Below, piece after piece: positions 1 through 8,108 of a stretch of DNA of 64,000 nucleotides; positions within the stretch are counted from its first letter, which is position 1; every line of letters begins with the position of its first letter. Source of the DNA: Planctomycetota bacterium (lineage in GTDB: Bacteria; Planctomycetota; Planctomycetia; Pirellulales; Pirellulaceae); NCBI GenBank assembly GCA_029259935.1, contig JAJDEH010000068.1, positions 19,271 to 83,270 on the forward strand, in the 5' to 3' direction. A program made the position numbers and the translations under genes. The notes under the pieces were generated by a model. The model saw nothing but the letters and a program-made list of their open reading frames with translations. It made no database searches and was not told the origin of the DNA.

Positions 1-366
1 TGCGCGATCACTACCGTCGCCGAGACGGATGGGCAAGTCGTGGCTTTCCTGATGGGCTTGACGGACGCCTGTGCCTACGACAATGACAACTATCGCTGGT
101 TCTCGGAACGGCTCAAACGCTTTGTCTACATCGATCGAGTCGTTGTCGCCCAGGCGTGTCGGAGCCACGGGATTGGTCGCGCACTCTACTCCCACCTTCA
201 ATCGTGGGCGGAACAGGCGGACCTGCTGTCCATTGTTGCGGAAATTGATATTGATCCGCCCAACACGGTCTCCTTGCGGTTCCACGAAAAAGCAGCTTTC
301 GTGCAAATTGGCACACGGATGCTTGGCAGTGGCAAACTTGTATCCATGCAAATGCGGTCGCTCTAA
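1..366 (+). CDS. GNAT-family N-acetyltransferase, C-terminal part
   Basis: The reading frame is open from the first base, so the gene starts outside the window; 121 residues are visible, ending in TAA. The segment reading QACRSHGIGRAL matches the acetyl-CoA pyrophosphate-binding loop (Q/R-x-x-G-x-G/A) of GNAT enzymes, and the following stretch with NTVSLRFHEKAAF matches the usual 'N..a...YeklGF' end of the fold. GNAT proteins move an acetyl group from acetyl-CoA to an amine of a small molecule or protein; the substrate cannot be read here. A GTG at 40 could serve as a start, but the upstream residues also look like the beginning of a GNAT strand, so a partial gene is the better reading. The next gene begins 66 bases downstream. 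Confidence 0.8.
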   Translation, partial: CAITTVAETDGQVVAFLMGLTDACAYDNDNYRWFSERLKRFVYIDRVVVAQACRSHGIGRALYSHLQSWAEQADLLSIVAEIDIDPPNTVSLRFHEKAAFVQIGTRMLGSGKLVSMQMRSL

Positions 367-432
367 CCATCAAAAACCAAGCCTATTTATCCGTGACGGA
401 CACAATGGGCGGTTCAAGAAAGGCATTAGCAA

Positions 433-1134
433 TTGGACACCAAAGTAGCACTTGTCACGGCCGCTGGTAGTGGCATGGGCGCCTCAATCGCGCGCAAACT
501 CGCCGATCTCGATTACAGAGTTGCGATCCTATCATCCTCAGGTCGCGGTGAAGCTCTCGCAAACGAACTAGGAGGCATCGGCGTGACCGGGTCGAACCAA
601 AACACGGCCGACCTCGAGCGCCTTGTTGAAACCGCGATGGACGCTTTCGGCGGGATCGATGCCGTTGTAAATAGCGCCGGCCACGGGCCGAAAGGAAAAC
701 TTCTCGAAATCAGCGACGACGATTGGCACCTGGCAATGGATGTCTATCTGCTCAACGTCGTGCGCATTGCGAGGCTCGTCACCCCGATTTTGGAATCTCG
801 CGGCGGCGGATCGATCGTGAATATCTCCACCTTCGCGGCCTTCGAGCCCGATCCAGCGTTTCCAACGTCCGGCGCGATTCGAGCCAGTCTCGCCGCATTC
901 ACCAAACTATTTGCGGACGAGTACGCGCCTGTAAACGTCCGAATGAATAACGTCCTGCCGGGGTTTATTGATAGTCTCCCAGAGAAAGAAGAATTTCGGG
1001 ACCGTATTCCGATGGGGCGTTATGGAACGACCGGCGAAATCGCGGAGACCGTGGCATTTCTGCTATCGAACGGCGCAAGATACATTACCGGTCAAAACCT
1101 TCGCGTTGACGGAGGAATTACGCGATCGGTCTAA
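433..1134 (+). CDS. SDR-family oxidoreductase with altered active site
   Basis: A 233-residue Rossmann-fold protein of the short-chain dehydrogenase/reductase family. The cofactor loop TAAGSGMG is at residues 9-16, the NNAG equivalent is NSAG at 80-83, and the catalytic serine is S132 in NIST. The end reads GQNLRVDGGI, as in FabG-like members. The YxxxK catalytic pair is replaced by S146-x-x-x-R150 (in FPTSGAIRASLAAFTK), so the usual Tyr/Lys chemistry is absent although the fold is intact. TTG is chosen as start because AGAAAGG lies nine bases upstream and the Rossmann motif follows at the normal distance. The protein could be a divergent reductase with another proton donor, or a non-catalytic NAD(P)-binding protein. 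Confidence 0.82.
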   Translation: MDTKVALVTAAGSGMGASIARKLADLDYRVAILSSSGRGEALANELGGIGVTGSNQNTADLERLVETAMDAFGGIDAVVNSAGHGPKGKLLEISDDDWHLAMDVYLLNVVRIARLVTPILESRGGGSIVNISTFAAFEPDPAFPTSGAIRASLAAFTKLFADEYAPVNVRMNNVLPGFIDSLPEKEEFRDRIPMGRYGTTGEIAETVAFLLSNGARYITGQNLRVDGGITRSV

Positions 1135-1164
1135 CGTGCCGCCAAAGACGCTCCAGGGGACCCT

Positions 1165-2436
1165 ATGCACCAGATCAGATTGCCGCGAGAGAAAGTCGCC
1201 CGCTTTCCGAACGTCTGCGTCGCCTGCTTGCTTGATAATCCAAACGATGTTCATTGGTTTCGTGTGCCAACTTGGAGACAAGTGGTCGGCACGCCGTTGG
1301 CATGGCTGTGGCCGAATACGGCTGTTTGGTTGCCGATCTGTTCCGATTGCAAGCGACGGCTGATGCTCGATCGAACTCTACGCCATTTGCTTCAGTGGGT
1401 TCTCTTGATTGGCACGATGATTGGTGTCTTCTATCCACTCTCTTTCTTTTTGAGCGGTGCCTGGTCGATGGCGGTGGCATTCGCTGCCACGGTCTTCGTG
1501 ATTTCGGCGTACCGCTCTATTCAATCGCATGCCTTTCCACCGGCATTTGACATGTTTGTAAGCGGCATGTTTGTAAGCGACAAGTTTGTAAGCGACAAGG
1601 TCATCGACTACCAGTTTCGTGATGAATCCTACTCAGGTCAGTTTTACTATCGCAGTATGGACCTGAACGGGCCGTCAAACGAGGAACTTGAAGACTACGG
1701 CGACGCTGATCTCGTGGTAGATCTTGTCGACCGAATCCGGCCACGCTACGACGAAGGCGGCTTGGAGGCGCTCAACGAACCCGAGCGAATAATCCTGGCC
1801 GTTTACGACCTCTATAGCTATGTCTGCAACGGGGGCTTCGGTATGTGGATATTCGATATCGGTGGTGATCTCGCCCACGGAACGCCCAGCTATCTGGAGA
1901 CGATCGGTGATCCAAAGGTTGCCCGCCTTGTACGACGAATCTTGGCTGAGTTTGGCGATGACGGCCTTTTGGATTACTCGCTGCGAATGGAACAGTTTGA
2001 TGCCCTCGAAGGCGCGCTGGATGAAACGATCATGCAGTGCGATGTGGCCTTCCGTGATCTCGACGAGTCGATGCACCAACTCTTGTGCAGGTTTGCAAGA
2101 TCGCACCTAACCGAGATTCGCCTGCCATCGCCCGAAGTGCCGCTGTACCTCGACGGCAACCAATTGAAAGCACTCCCGCCCGGGATCGGCAAGCTCACCC
2201 ATCTGACGAGGCTCGATCTCCACGACAACCAACTCACCACGCTCCCGCCGGAGATTGGCGCGCTCAAGAAGCTGACGGAGTTGGACTTGAGGGCCAACCA
2301 ACTCGCTTCACTACCATGCGAGATCGAAGAACTGATGGGGCTAAGAGTACTTGATGTCGCTGGCAACAAGTTGTCGGCTGGAGAAATAGAGCGACTCAAG
2401 CGGGCGATGCCCCAGTGCGAAATACGTCATGACTAG
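1165..2436 (+). CDS. Membrane protein with zinc-ribbon-like N-terminus, DUF4375-like domain and leucine-rich repeats
   Basis: 423 residues, ATG start preceded by AGGGGA. The N-terminus has two cysteine pairs (CVAC, then CSDC) that could bind zinc. Two hydrophobic helices follow, at about residues 75-115. The middle contains NGGFGMWIFDIGG, resembling the DUF4375/DMP19 family (conserved NGGF). The C-terminus has three leucine-rich repeats of the LxxLDLxxNQLxxLPxxI type, a protein-binding scaffold. A 15-base unit is repeated three times at 1552-1596, giving MFVSG-MFVSD-KFVSD just after the second membrane helix. The function is unknown; the layout suggests a membrane-anchored protein-interaction module. 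The gene starts 30 bases after the SDR gene on the same strand and may be co-transcribed with it. Confidence 0.75.
   Translation: MHQIRLPREKVARFPNVCVACLLDNPNDVHWFRVPTWRQVVGTPLAWLWPNTAVWLPICSDCKRRLMLDRTLRHLLQWVLLIGTMIGVFYPLSFFLSGAWSMAVAFAATVFVISAYRSIQSHAFPPAFDMFVSGMFVSDKFVSDKVIDYQFRDESYSGQFYYRSMDLNGPSNEELEDYGDADLVVDLVDRIRPRYDEGGLEALNEPERIILAVYDLYSYVCNGGFGMWIFDIGGDLAHGTPSYLETIGDPKVARLVRRILAEFGDDGLLDYSLRMEQFDALEGALDETIMQCDVAFRDLDESMHQLLCRFARSHLTEIRLPSPEVPLYLDGNQLKALPPGIGKLTHLTRLDLHDNQLTTLPPEIGALKKLTELDLRANQLASLPCEIEELMGLRVLDVAGNKLSAGEIERLKRAMPQCEIRHD
1552..1596 (+). repeat. 15-base tandem repeat, three copies, in frame
   Basis: Three consecutive units (1552-1566, 1567-1581, 1582-1596) sharing the core GTTTGTAAGCG. 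The unit is a multiple of three, so copy changes add or remove five residues (x-FVS-x) without breaking the gene. Confidence 0.9.
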
Positions 2437-2536
2437 CCACGCACTCGCCCACGCCCCGATGTCCACCAAACCGACGAGTACCGGAGTTAAAGAGCGTGGG
2501 TCCGTTGTTCCCGCGCGTCCGTCATTCCCGCACGTC

Positions 2537-2564
2537 CGTCATTCCCGCGCAGGCGGGAATCCAG
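2537..2564 (+). repeat. Dispersed palindromic repeat, copy 1
   Basis: A 28-base element starting CGTCATTCCCGC and built around the inverted repeat TTCCCGCGCAGGCGGGAA. Two degenerate half copies (CGTCATTCCCGC, CGTTCCCGC) precede it at about 2505-2536. It lies between the LRR gene and a small hypothetical gene. It belongs to a REP-like family with three more copies at 3275-3410. Confidence 0.85.
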
Positions 2565-2633
2565 TCACGTTCGCAAGTAGCCTGCGTGCATTTTCAAACT
2601 TTCCGCCTGTCAGACTGCATTGTAAGATAGCGC

Positions 2634-3128
2634 ATGTCAGTTCTTTGGTTGAAGGACAATCGCATCGGGCGCGGTATGCAACATTCACTACCAAAAAATG
2701 TACTCTTGAGATGTGCGTCGTGCCTTCATGACGACCCACGAGAACCGGTTTTCGTTGCGGCTTCCACCTTTGCTTTCTTGCATCGAATTGAGCGACATTG
2801 TAGGCAGAACAACAAGGCGCTTGGTCACTTCTTGCAGACCTTGCAACTTCGCCAACTGTCAGATGCCGTCTTGCGTAACGCCCTAACTTCCAAATGCATC
2901 GATTCACGAAATGAACTTACGGAAGAACTTCAACGCTGGCAATTGAGTAAGGCACAGGTATGCGCTAATGGGGATTTCGAACGTGCGGCAGCATTGCGAG
3001 AAACGACAAACGCACTGGAGGCGCGGATTATTCAATTGTGCCCTCAGAAAGCTGAAATCGAGCCCGATCACTTTTTGAAAGCGATCGCACATCTTGGGTT
3101 TGACCAGTCAGTACTGCTTAACTTCTGA
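2634..3128 (+). CDS. Hypothetical protein with a UVR-like helical motif
   Basis: 164 residues with no overall family that I recognise. Residues at about 105-133 (LSKAQVCANGDFERAAALRETTNALEARI, given here only by its key positions: GDFERAAALRE then an Ala-Leu-Glu) resemble the UVR motif of UvrB/UvrC and of the McsA/Clp adaptor group, a short coiled-coil interaction element (typical form: A...DFE.AA.lRD.i..Le). A weak CxxC-like pair lies near residue 27. There is no clear ribosome-binding site before the ATG, so the start is uncertain and a later ATG is possible. It sits between two clusters of the palindromic repeat. The motif and a frame free of stops for 495 bases are the reasons to keep it; it may also be a fragment. 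Confidence 0.45.
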   Translation: MSVLWLKDNRIGRGMQHSLPKNVLLRCASCLHDDPREPVFVAASTFAFLHRIERHCRQNNKALGHFLQTLQLRQLSDAVLRNALTSKCIDSRNELTEELQRWQLSKAQVCANGDFERAAALRETTNALEARIIQLCPQKAEIEPDHFLKAIAHLGFDQSVLLNF

Positions 3129-3274
3129 CGACAGGTGGCAGATGTCCGCCTTAATAATGAAATTTGGGAATGACGATCAAACTGTTTGCCGTACGCTGGA
3201 TTCCCCTCTGCGGAAGAAACGGCGGGTTGTCTCATGGCCGTTGGTTTGGATGATGTCTGGCCGCTGCGCGCGGC

Positions 3275-3343
3275 CGTCATTCCCGCGCAGGCGGGAACCC
3301 AGATTGCGAACGTCACTGGGTTCCCGCCTGCGCGGGAATGACG
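3275..3343. repeat. Head-to-head pair of the palindromic repeat (copies 2 and 3)
   Basis: Copy 2 at 3275-3302 and its exact reverse complement at 3316-3343, separated by 13 bases. Together they can form a long cruciform of 28-base arms, each arm also being able to fold on itself. This paired layout is typical of REP/BIME-like elements moved or spread by a RAYT-type transposase, but none is present in the window. Confidence 0.88.
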
Positions 3344-3382
3344 GTCGTAGTGGTCGCGTTGGCCGTGCTTGTCACGTCGTGT

Positions 3383-3410
3383 CTGGGTTCCCGCCTGCGC
3401 GGGAATGACG
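3383..3410 (-). repeat. Dispersed palindromic repeat, copy 4
   Basis: Identical to copy 3 over 28 bases (CTGGGTTCCCGCC...GGGAATGACG), in reverse orientation relative to copies 1 and 2. Confidence 0.88.
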
Positions 3411-3903
3411 GCTAACGGATCGACTCATGCAAGTCCTTCCAGCCTGGGTTCATTTCCTCAATTAAGCACAGCTTCGATGCGCCGTTCCGGTCTTGACGGG
3501 GACCGGGGACAGACCGTTCGGTCGCCTGCCATGTGTCCGGCTGCGGCGCAAGTGCATGGTGTGCAAGTAGTTTAGGACGAACTGAAGATTGAAGAGTTTC
3601 CGGCGAATACATAATTGGCTGCGGCCAATTCGGAGACTTGGCGGCCTGCCCGCAACCCACGCGTTCAACAACCCTCCAGGCACCCGCGAACCCTTTTTCA
3701 CAATTTCATGTCTCGCTAACCAGTCTAGTGGCCGGGGAAGCTTCGATGGATTTCCCGCCATGCGCCAATTGCTTGTAGTATCGGAAATGTTCAGTAATGA
3801 TGTGGATGGCACGCTTTTCGACGACGACTCACTCAGGGATGCCGCGTACAATGACGCGCGACGGCACTCCCCCTTCTCATTTTCAAACGCTCGGGAGGAA
3901 CGT

Positions 3904-5274
3904 ATGAAATTGTTTGGAGAAGTACTCACACGAACCAAGGCCTGGCTCAGCATGGGGCTTGCCCTGCTGCTTGCGGCGGTGACTGCGTCGTACGGTTCGG
4001 CGGCGGAAGCCTCGGTCGACAACGTGACATTGTTGTTGCCCGGGATGAAATTCACCTTGGACGATCCATCACTGTCCTTTGGTGCCCCCGTCAAGAACAA
4101 GGAAGGCAAGGTTTATTGGACGGGCATCATTGGCGTCATGGATCGCGCGGGGCACAAGTTTGGCGGAATCATCCGGCCGAAGGGAGCCGACCTGACTTTG
4201 CCTGCATGCTTGGAGAGAACGGGAGTGCGGGGCGATCCCAGTAAAGCCAATCTTTTCGTGCTTGATTATTCATCGAGCGCGAATGTAGATGGACTGGCCT
4301 ACAAAACATTGGAACTGGCTGAGTGCTTGAAAGTACTGCGCCGATATACCGGCGCGAAGAAGATCAATCTGGTCGCTTACAGCGCGGGCGGCTTAGTGGC
4401 CCGCACCTATTTGCAAAGCGCTTTGCCGGGTCTTGAGTATCGTCGAGATGTCGGCCGCTTGATTACGATCTCCACGCCTCATCTGGGCGCGACCAAGGCG
4501 GAGCACTTTGGCGACTTCCTGGGGACTCGCGCCACGGCGATTCGGCCCAGCAGCGAGTTGATTCAACGAATCAACAACAAGCTCGATTTGCCGGGCGACG
4601 TTCATTACGCCTCGGTTATCGTGCGGGGTGTCAAAATCGGATCGCGACGCCTGCACGATCAGCACAAGAATTTGTTCGAGAAATTTGTCGACGCCAAAAT
4701 GCTGTCGGCTCTGCCGCTGGACTATAAAAAAGGCAGCGATCAAGTCGTGAATGTCTGGAGTCAGAATCTGGCCCTGACCAGCGCCGCGCGACAGTATGAA
4801 ACCAAGCACAAGCGGCCGGTGCAATTCGTGTTGGCGCGTGTGTCTGATCCGTCTCCCGACGACTGGATGCCGTTCGATACGACGGTTCACGCCGTGGCAC
4901 CGAACGACCGTAAAGTCATCAAGCTGGTCGAGACGCTTGCCGGCGATTCGGACGACTATTGGACGGGCCTGACGGCGGCGAACCGGTCTCGCAGAGTTCA
5001 CCGCGAAGCTTCCAACTGTGCGTTTGGAATTATCGAGAACGCCATGGCTCGCAAACACCGATACTCGGAGGTTTTTGAAACCAAAGTTGACCGAGTCCGC
5101 CTGGAGACCCGCAAAGGCGATCTGCACAAGTTTACTTTTGAGGGCCATGCGCGATCGAAGTGGCGATCGCCGCCCCGCATCCGCGCCCGAGCGGAATTCG
5201 CCGGTACGATGAATCTCAACTTTGATCAGTACGGCCGAGTGATGCACTGCAATTACAAGGTGGCCAAGAAGTAG
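3904..5274 (+). CDS. Secreted lipase/PGAP1-like alpha/beta hydrolase
   Basis: 456 residues. The ATG at 3904 is chosen because GGGAGGAA sits just upstream and a signal peptide follows (hydrophobic core at about residues 15-30, Ala-rich cleavage region at about 33-35). The frame is open further upstream but without such signals. Residues 157-163 contain the nucleophile elbow A-Y-S160-A-G-G, followed by LVARTYLQ, as in class-2 lipases and PGAP1-like esterases. An LDYSSSAN strand near residue 120, an SDQVVN motif and a later VHAV are candidates for the rest of the triad. It probably hydrolyses an ester (lipid or acyl group) in the periplasm or outside the cell. The last 90 residues resemble no known domain to me. 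Confidence 0.78.
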   Translation: MKLFGEVLTRTKAWLSMGLALLLAAVTASYGSAAEASVDNVTLLLPGMKFTLDDPSLSFGAPVKNKEGKVYWTGIIGVMDRAGHKFGGIIRPKGADLTLPACLERTGVRGDPSKANLFVLDYSSSANVDGLAYKTLELAECLKVLRRYTGAKKINLVAYSAGGLVARTYLQSALPGLEYRRDVGRLITISTPHLGATKAEHFGDFLGTRATAIRPSSELIQRINNKLDLPGDVHYASVIVRGVKIGSRRLHDQHKNLFEKFVDAKMLSALPLDYKKGSDQVVNVWSQNLALTSAARQYETKHKRPVQFVLARVSDPSPDDWMPFDTTVHAVAPNDRKVIKLVETLAGDSDDYWTGLTAANRSRRVHREASNCAFGIIENAMARKHRYSEVFETKVDRVRLETRKGDLHKFTFEGHARSKWRSPPRIRARAEFAGTMNLNFDQYGRVMHCNYKVAKK

Positions 5275-5359
5275 ATGAGAGCCGGATTGCGCGACCGGCC
5301 AACAAACCTCAGCCGTCTCGATCGGGCACTGTCTGGCAAGAAGTGTTCCTATTCAAGCC

Positions 5360-5785
5360 ATGGGAATTCCAAACAGAGTCTCAATCAACTTCCCAATAGC
5401 AGCGGATAGCTTTGTCGACCACGCCGCTCTGCTGCTGGTTTGCGTTTGCTTCTCGACAGTGGGTTTTTTTGCCGTTGGCCCGATCGCGGCACCCCTTCCA
5501 TTGTTCGTGGGATGCGGTCTGGCGATCCATTGGCTCATGGCCTACCAGCATGCGGTGAATTGGGCGCGGCGAGCGGATCTCCAGCTCGAAAACGTGTCAC
5601 CAAGAATCCTTCCCTTGCGGAAAGGCCGGTTCGGATTTCCAGAGCTTCGCGTGACGCGCATCATCGCCGTGGACAAGTGCGGCCCGCGTGGCGGCTGGCT
5701 GGTCCTCTATCGCGCTGGCTCGAATGCTTTCCTGGGCACCCAACCGAAAGTGCATTGGGATGACGAAAATTACCAATCGCCCTAA
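5360..5785 (+). CDS. Small hypothetical membrane protein
   Basis: 141 residues with two hydrophobic segments near residues 20-60 (LLLVCVCFSTVGFFAVG and PLPLFVGCGLAIHWLMAY) followed by a soluble C-terminal half of about 75 residues. No family recognised. It stands alone between the lipase-like gene and a convergent SDR gene, ending 23 bases before the end of the latter. The ATG has no obvious ribosome-binding site, so the start is tentative. Confidence 0.55.
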   Translation: MGIPNRVSINFPIAADSFVDHAALLLVCVCFSTVGFFAVGPIAAPLPLFVGCGLAIHWLMAYQHAVNWARRADLQLENVSPRILPLRKGRFGFPELRVTRIIAVDKCGPRGGWLVLYRAGSNAFLGTQPKVHWDDENYQSP

Positions 5786-5808
5786 CGCTTTGGAATTCAG
5801 CTTGACGC

Positions 5809-6582
5809 CTATCGCGCCGTCCAACCGCCGTCCACGGTGACCAGGCTGCCGGTCATGTAGCTCGCCGCATCGCTGGCTAGGAAGATCGCCGCGCCCTGGA
5901 TTTCTTCCAGCTTTCCCCAGCGCCCGAGGGCCACGGCGCCGACGATGAATTTTTTCGTTTGTTCCTGATCGGCGATCGGGATGTTCATGGGCGTCAGGAA
6001 CGGGCCGGGGCAAATTGAATTGACCGTGATGCCGTTTTGAGCCAGTTCCAATCCCAGTGCCCGGGTCATTTGGACGACCGCTCCCTTGCTCGAAGCATAT
6101 GGAGTTCGGCTCTCCAATCCAACCACGCCCAGCGTACTGCCCAGGATAATAATCCGGCCAGTGCCGGCCTTTTTCATGTGCGGAACAACGGCCCGCGTCA
6201 CGAGCCACACGCCGTTTACATTCACATCTTGAACTTCTTTGAATTGTTCATACGTCAACTCGTCGATCGGGCCGCGAATGTTGATGCCGGCGTTGTTGAT
6301 TAGAATGTCGATCTTGCCGAATTCGTCCATGGCCCGTTGAACCAGGGCGTCAACCGCTGCCGGATTGGTTACATCCGACTCGATGCCGATGGCCTTGTGT
6401 CCAAAATCCTTAGCGATCTGCTCGGCGGTCGTGGCCGCTTCGTCGGCATGTCGGCTGGTGATCAAAACGTCCGCGCCTGCCGACGCAAGTCCAGCCGCCA
6501 TGGCCTCGCCCAGCCCTTTCGAGCCTCCCGTGACGATGGCCGACTTCCCACTCAAATCAAACTGTTTGATGCCTGGTAACAT
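5809..6582 (-). CDS. SDR-family dehydrogenase, gluconate/2-deoxygluconate dehydrogenase type
   Basis: 257 residues. All classical SDR elements are present: TGGSKGLG at 18-25, NNAG at 96-99, Ser149, and the catalytic Tyr162-x-x-x-Lys166 in PYASSKGA. The opening FDLSGKSAIVTGGSKGLG and the ending MTGSLVTVDGGWTAR are close to the family that includes gluconate 5-dehydrogenase and 2-deoxy-D-gluconate 3-dehydrogenase. It should use NAD(P)H to oxidise or reduce a sugar acid or related alcohol; the exact substrate is not fixed by sequence. Unlike the SDR at 433-1134, its active site is complete. Confidence 0.9.
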   Translation of the reverse strand: MLPGIKQFDLSGKSAIVTGGSKGLGEAMAAGLASAGADVLITSRHADEAATTAEQIAKDFGHKAIGIESDVTNPAAVDALVQRAMDEFGKIDILINNAGINIRGPIDELTYEQFKEVQDVNVNGVWLVTRAVVPHMKKAGTGRIIILGSTLGVVGLESRTPYASSKGAVVQMTRALGLELAQNGITVNSICPGPFLTPMNIPIADQEQTKKFIVGAVALGRWGKLEEIQGAAIFLASDAASYMTGSLVTVDGGWTAR

Positions 6583-6767
6583 TTATTTGGTCGCTCCCAA
6601 CTGCAATTGTTCATCGGATCGTGGTGAGATGGTATGTTACACCACTGCGGGGAGTGACTTCAATTCACCCAAGCAAGGCTGCAAGTTCGGTTTCTGAAAC
6701 GTGCGGCCGCATCGCTTCTACCAATCATCAAGTGTTCGAAGCTACCGCCAGAGTGGAGATCCCAATC

Positions 6768-8078
6768 ATGAAAACGAAATTACTCCCTGCGACTGTCTTG
6801 CTTGCCACCTTGGCCGCGATCACCGTCGGGCAAGCCCAAGACGGAAAGCCACCAGTGGAGGCCACCGCGGCGCGTAAGCCGGAAAAGATGATCAAGGTCT
6901 TTCCCTTAGTGTACGCCTCGGCCGACGAGGTACGACAGATCGTGAGCGAGTTGATGGAGCTGTCCAAGAACGGTGCCCCACGCATCAACATGCCACGGGG
7001 CATGCGTGTCCCGACGGCCGAACTGCGTATCAGCGCCGACCCTCGAACAAACTCGCTCATAGCCAAGGGGCCCGAGGCGGAATTACAGGTCATCGAAGCC
7101 CTTGTCGAGCGATTGGATGTGCAAGTGAAAGATGGCGTGGCTCGTCAACGCAATGCCGGCGAGGACTTGCGCAAGCGGGTTGCGAAGTTGGAGAAAGAGA
7201 TCGAACAGCTAAAGGCTCGCCAGCCGACTGCACCGAAGATCCGTCTAGGCGACCCACGGCAGAACCCATCGCCAAAGCAAGGTTCCACAAAACTCAGGGG
7301 TTCACCCATTCGCTGCGAAGTCGTGAGTCCAACCAGCGGCACAGTTCGCATTCGCTCCATCGTTGCCGCGGGCCAGTATGTCGAGGAGGGTGACCTACTA
7401 GTCGAATTTGACTCGTCTCCGTTCAGGGAAATCGTAAGCGCCCAAAAGGCCAAACTGCATTCCGCAGATCTGTTGGTGCGGCACGCCGATAGCGATCGCC
7501 GACGCGCCGAGGTTGCCGCGAAGAGCCATCACGCCGAGGCGCTGCAACAGGCCGAAAACGCGGAGCTTTCACTTTCGACTTACCTGAAGGGGACTCGGTT
7601 GATCGAAACCAAAGAGTTGGAAGCAGCGGTTGCCGAGGCGCGGCTGGAGTTGCAGCGATACCAGGCCGAGGCGAACGCGTCCTTGGTCAAGCAAGCACAA
7701 TTGAAGCTGGAAGTCGCCGAATTGAGACTCGACGTCTTTCAAAAAGTCTTAGCTCCTGGTCGGACGAAAGAGTTGGAGAACGCCGTGGTTGCCGCGAAGG
7801 CGTCACAAGAAAGAGTACTCTTCGAGAGTAAAGCTCAGATCAGAAAGATAGAAGCTGCATATGCGGTGCAGCGTGTCTTACTCGACGTCGAACAGCGCCA
7901 TTTGGATCGAGCCAGCGAGCAGTTGCGTCGCTGTCGAGTGGTCGCGCCTCATGCCGGCGTCGTGGCGAATGGTCCAACACAAATCCATGAAGGCACCCTC
8001 GTTCGGCAAGGGCAAGTTCTCTTGTTGCTGCGCGGCATGGCCAATCCGGATACGAAGAAAGCTCCCGCCAAGAAATAA
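6768..8078 (+). CDS. Secretin N-domain / membrane-fusion (biotin-lipoyl) hybrid protein
   Basis: 436 residues. The ATG at 6768 begins a signal peptide (MKTKLLPATVLLATLAAITVGQAQ). Residues about 35-120 read like a secretin N1/NolW domain: KVFPLVYASADEVRQIV, a variable loop, then LRISADPRTNSLIAKGP and VIEALVERLD. A short coiled coil follows (about 135-155), then a biotinyl-lipoyl-like half (SPTSGTVRIRSIVAAGQYVEEGDLLVEFDSS), a long alpha-helical hairpin of about 180 residues, and the second lipoyl half (CRVVAPHAGVVANG...EGTLVRQGQVLLLL). The second part is the usual layout of HlyD/RND periplasmic adaptors, but there is no membrane helix or final beta-barrel domain. It is probably a periplasmic structural adaptor; no transporter gene lies next to it. 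Confidence 0.75.
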   Translation: MKTKLLPATVLLATLAAITVGQAQDGKPPVEATAARKPEKMIKVFPLVYASADEVRQIVSELMELSKNGAPRINMPRGMRVPTAELRISADPRTNSLIAKGPEAELQVIEALVERLDVQVKDGVARQRNAGEDLRKRVAKLEKEIEQLKARQPTAPKIRLGDPRQNPSPKQGSTKLRGSPIRCEVVSPTSGTVRIRSIVAAGQYVEEGDLLVEFDSSPFREIVSAQKAKLHSADLLVRHADSDRRRAEVAAKSHHAEALQQAENAELSLSTYLKGTRLIETKELEAAVAEARLELQRYQAEANASLVKQAQLKLEVAELRLDVFQKVLAPGRTKELENAVVAAKASQERVLFESKAQIRKIEAAYAVQRVLLDVEQRHLDRASEQLRRCRVVAPHAGVVANGPTQIHEGTLVRQGQVLLLLRGMANPDTKKAPAKK

Positions 8079-8108
8079 CGCAATCCGCCGAGGGCTATTG
8101 TTCATGAC

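Larger units (their letters stand above)
3129..3903. other. Gene-poor repeat-bearing region
   Basis: 775 bases with no convincing gene. It holds three copies of the 28-base palindromic repeat, described separately. The last 150 bases should contain the promoter and leader of the lipase-like gene. No RNA gene was recognised. Confidence 0.6.
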
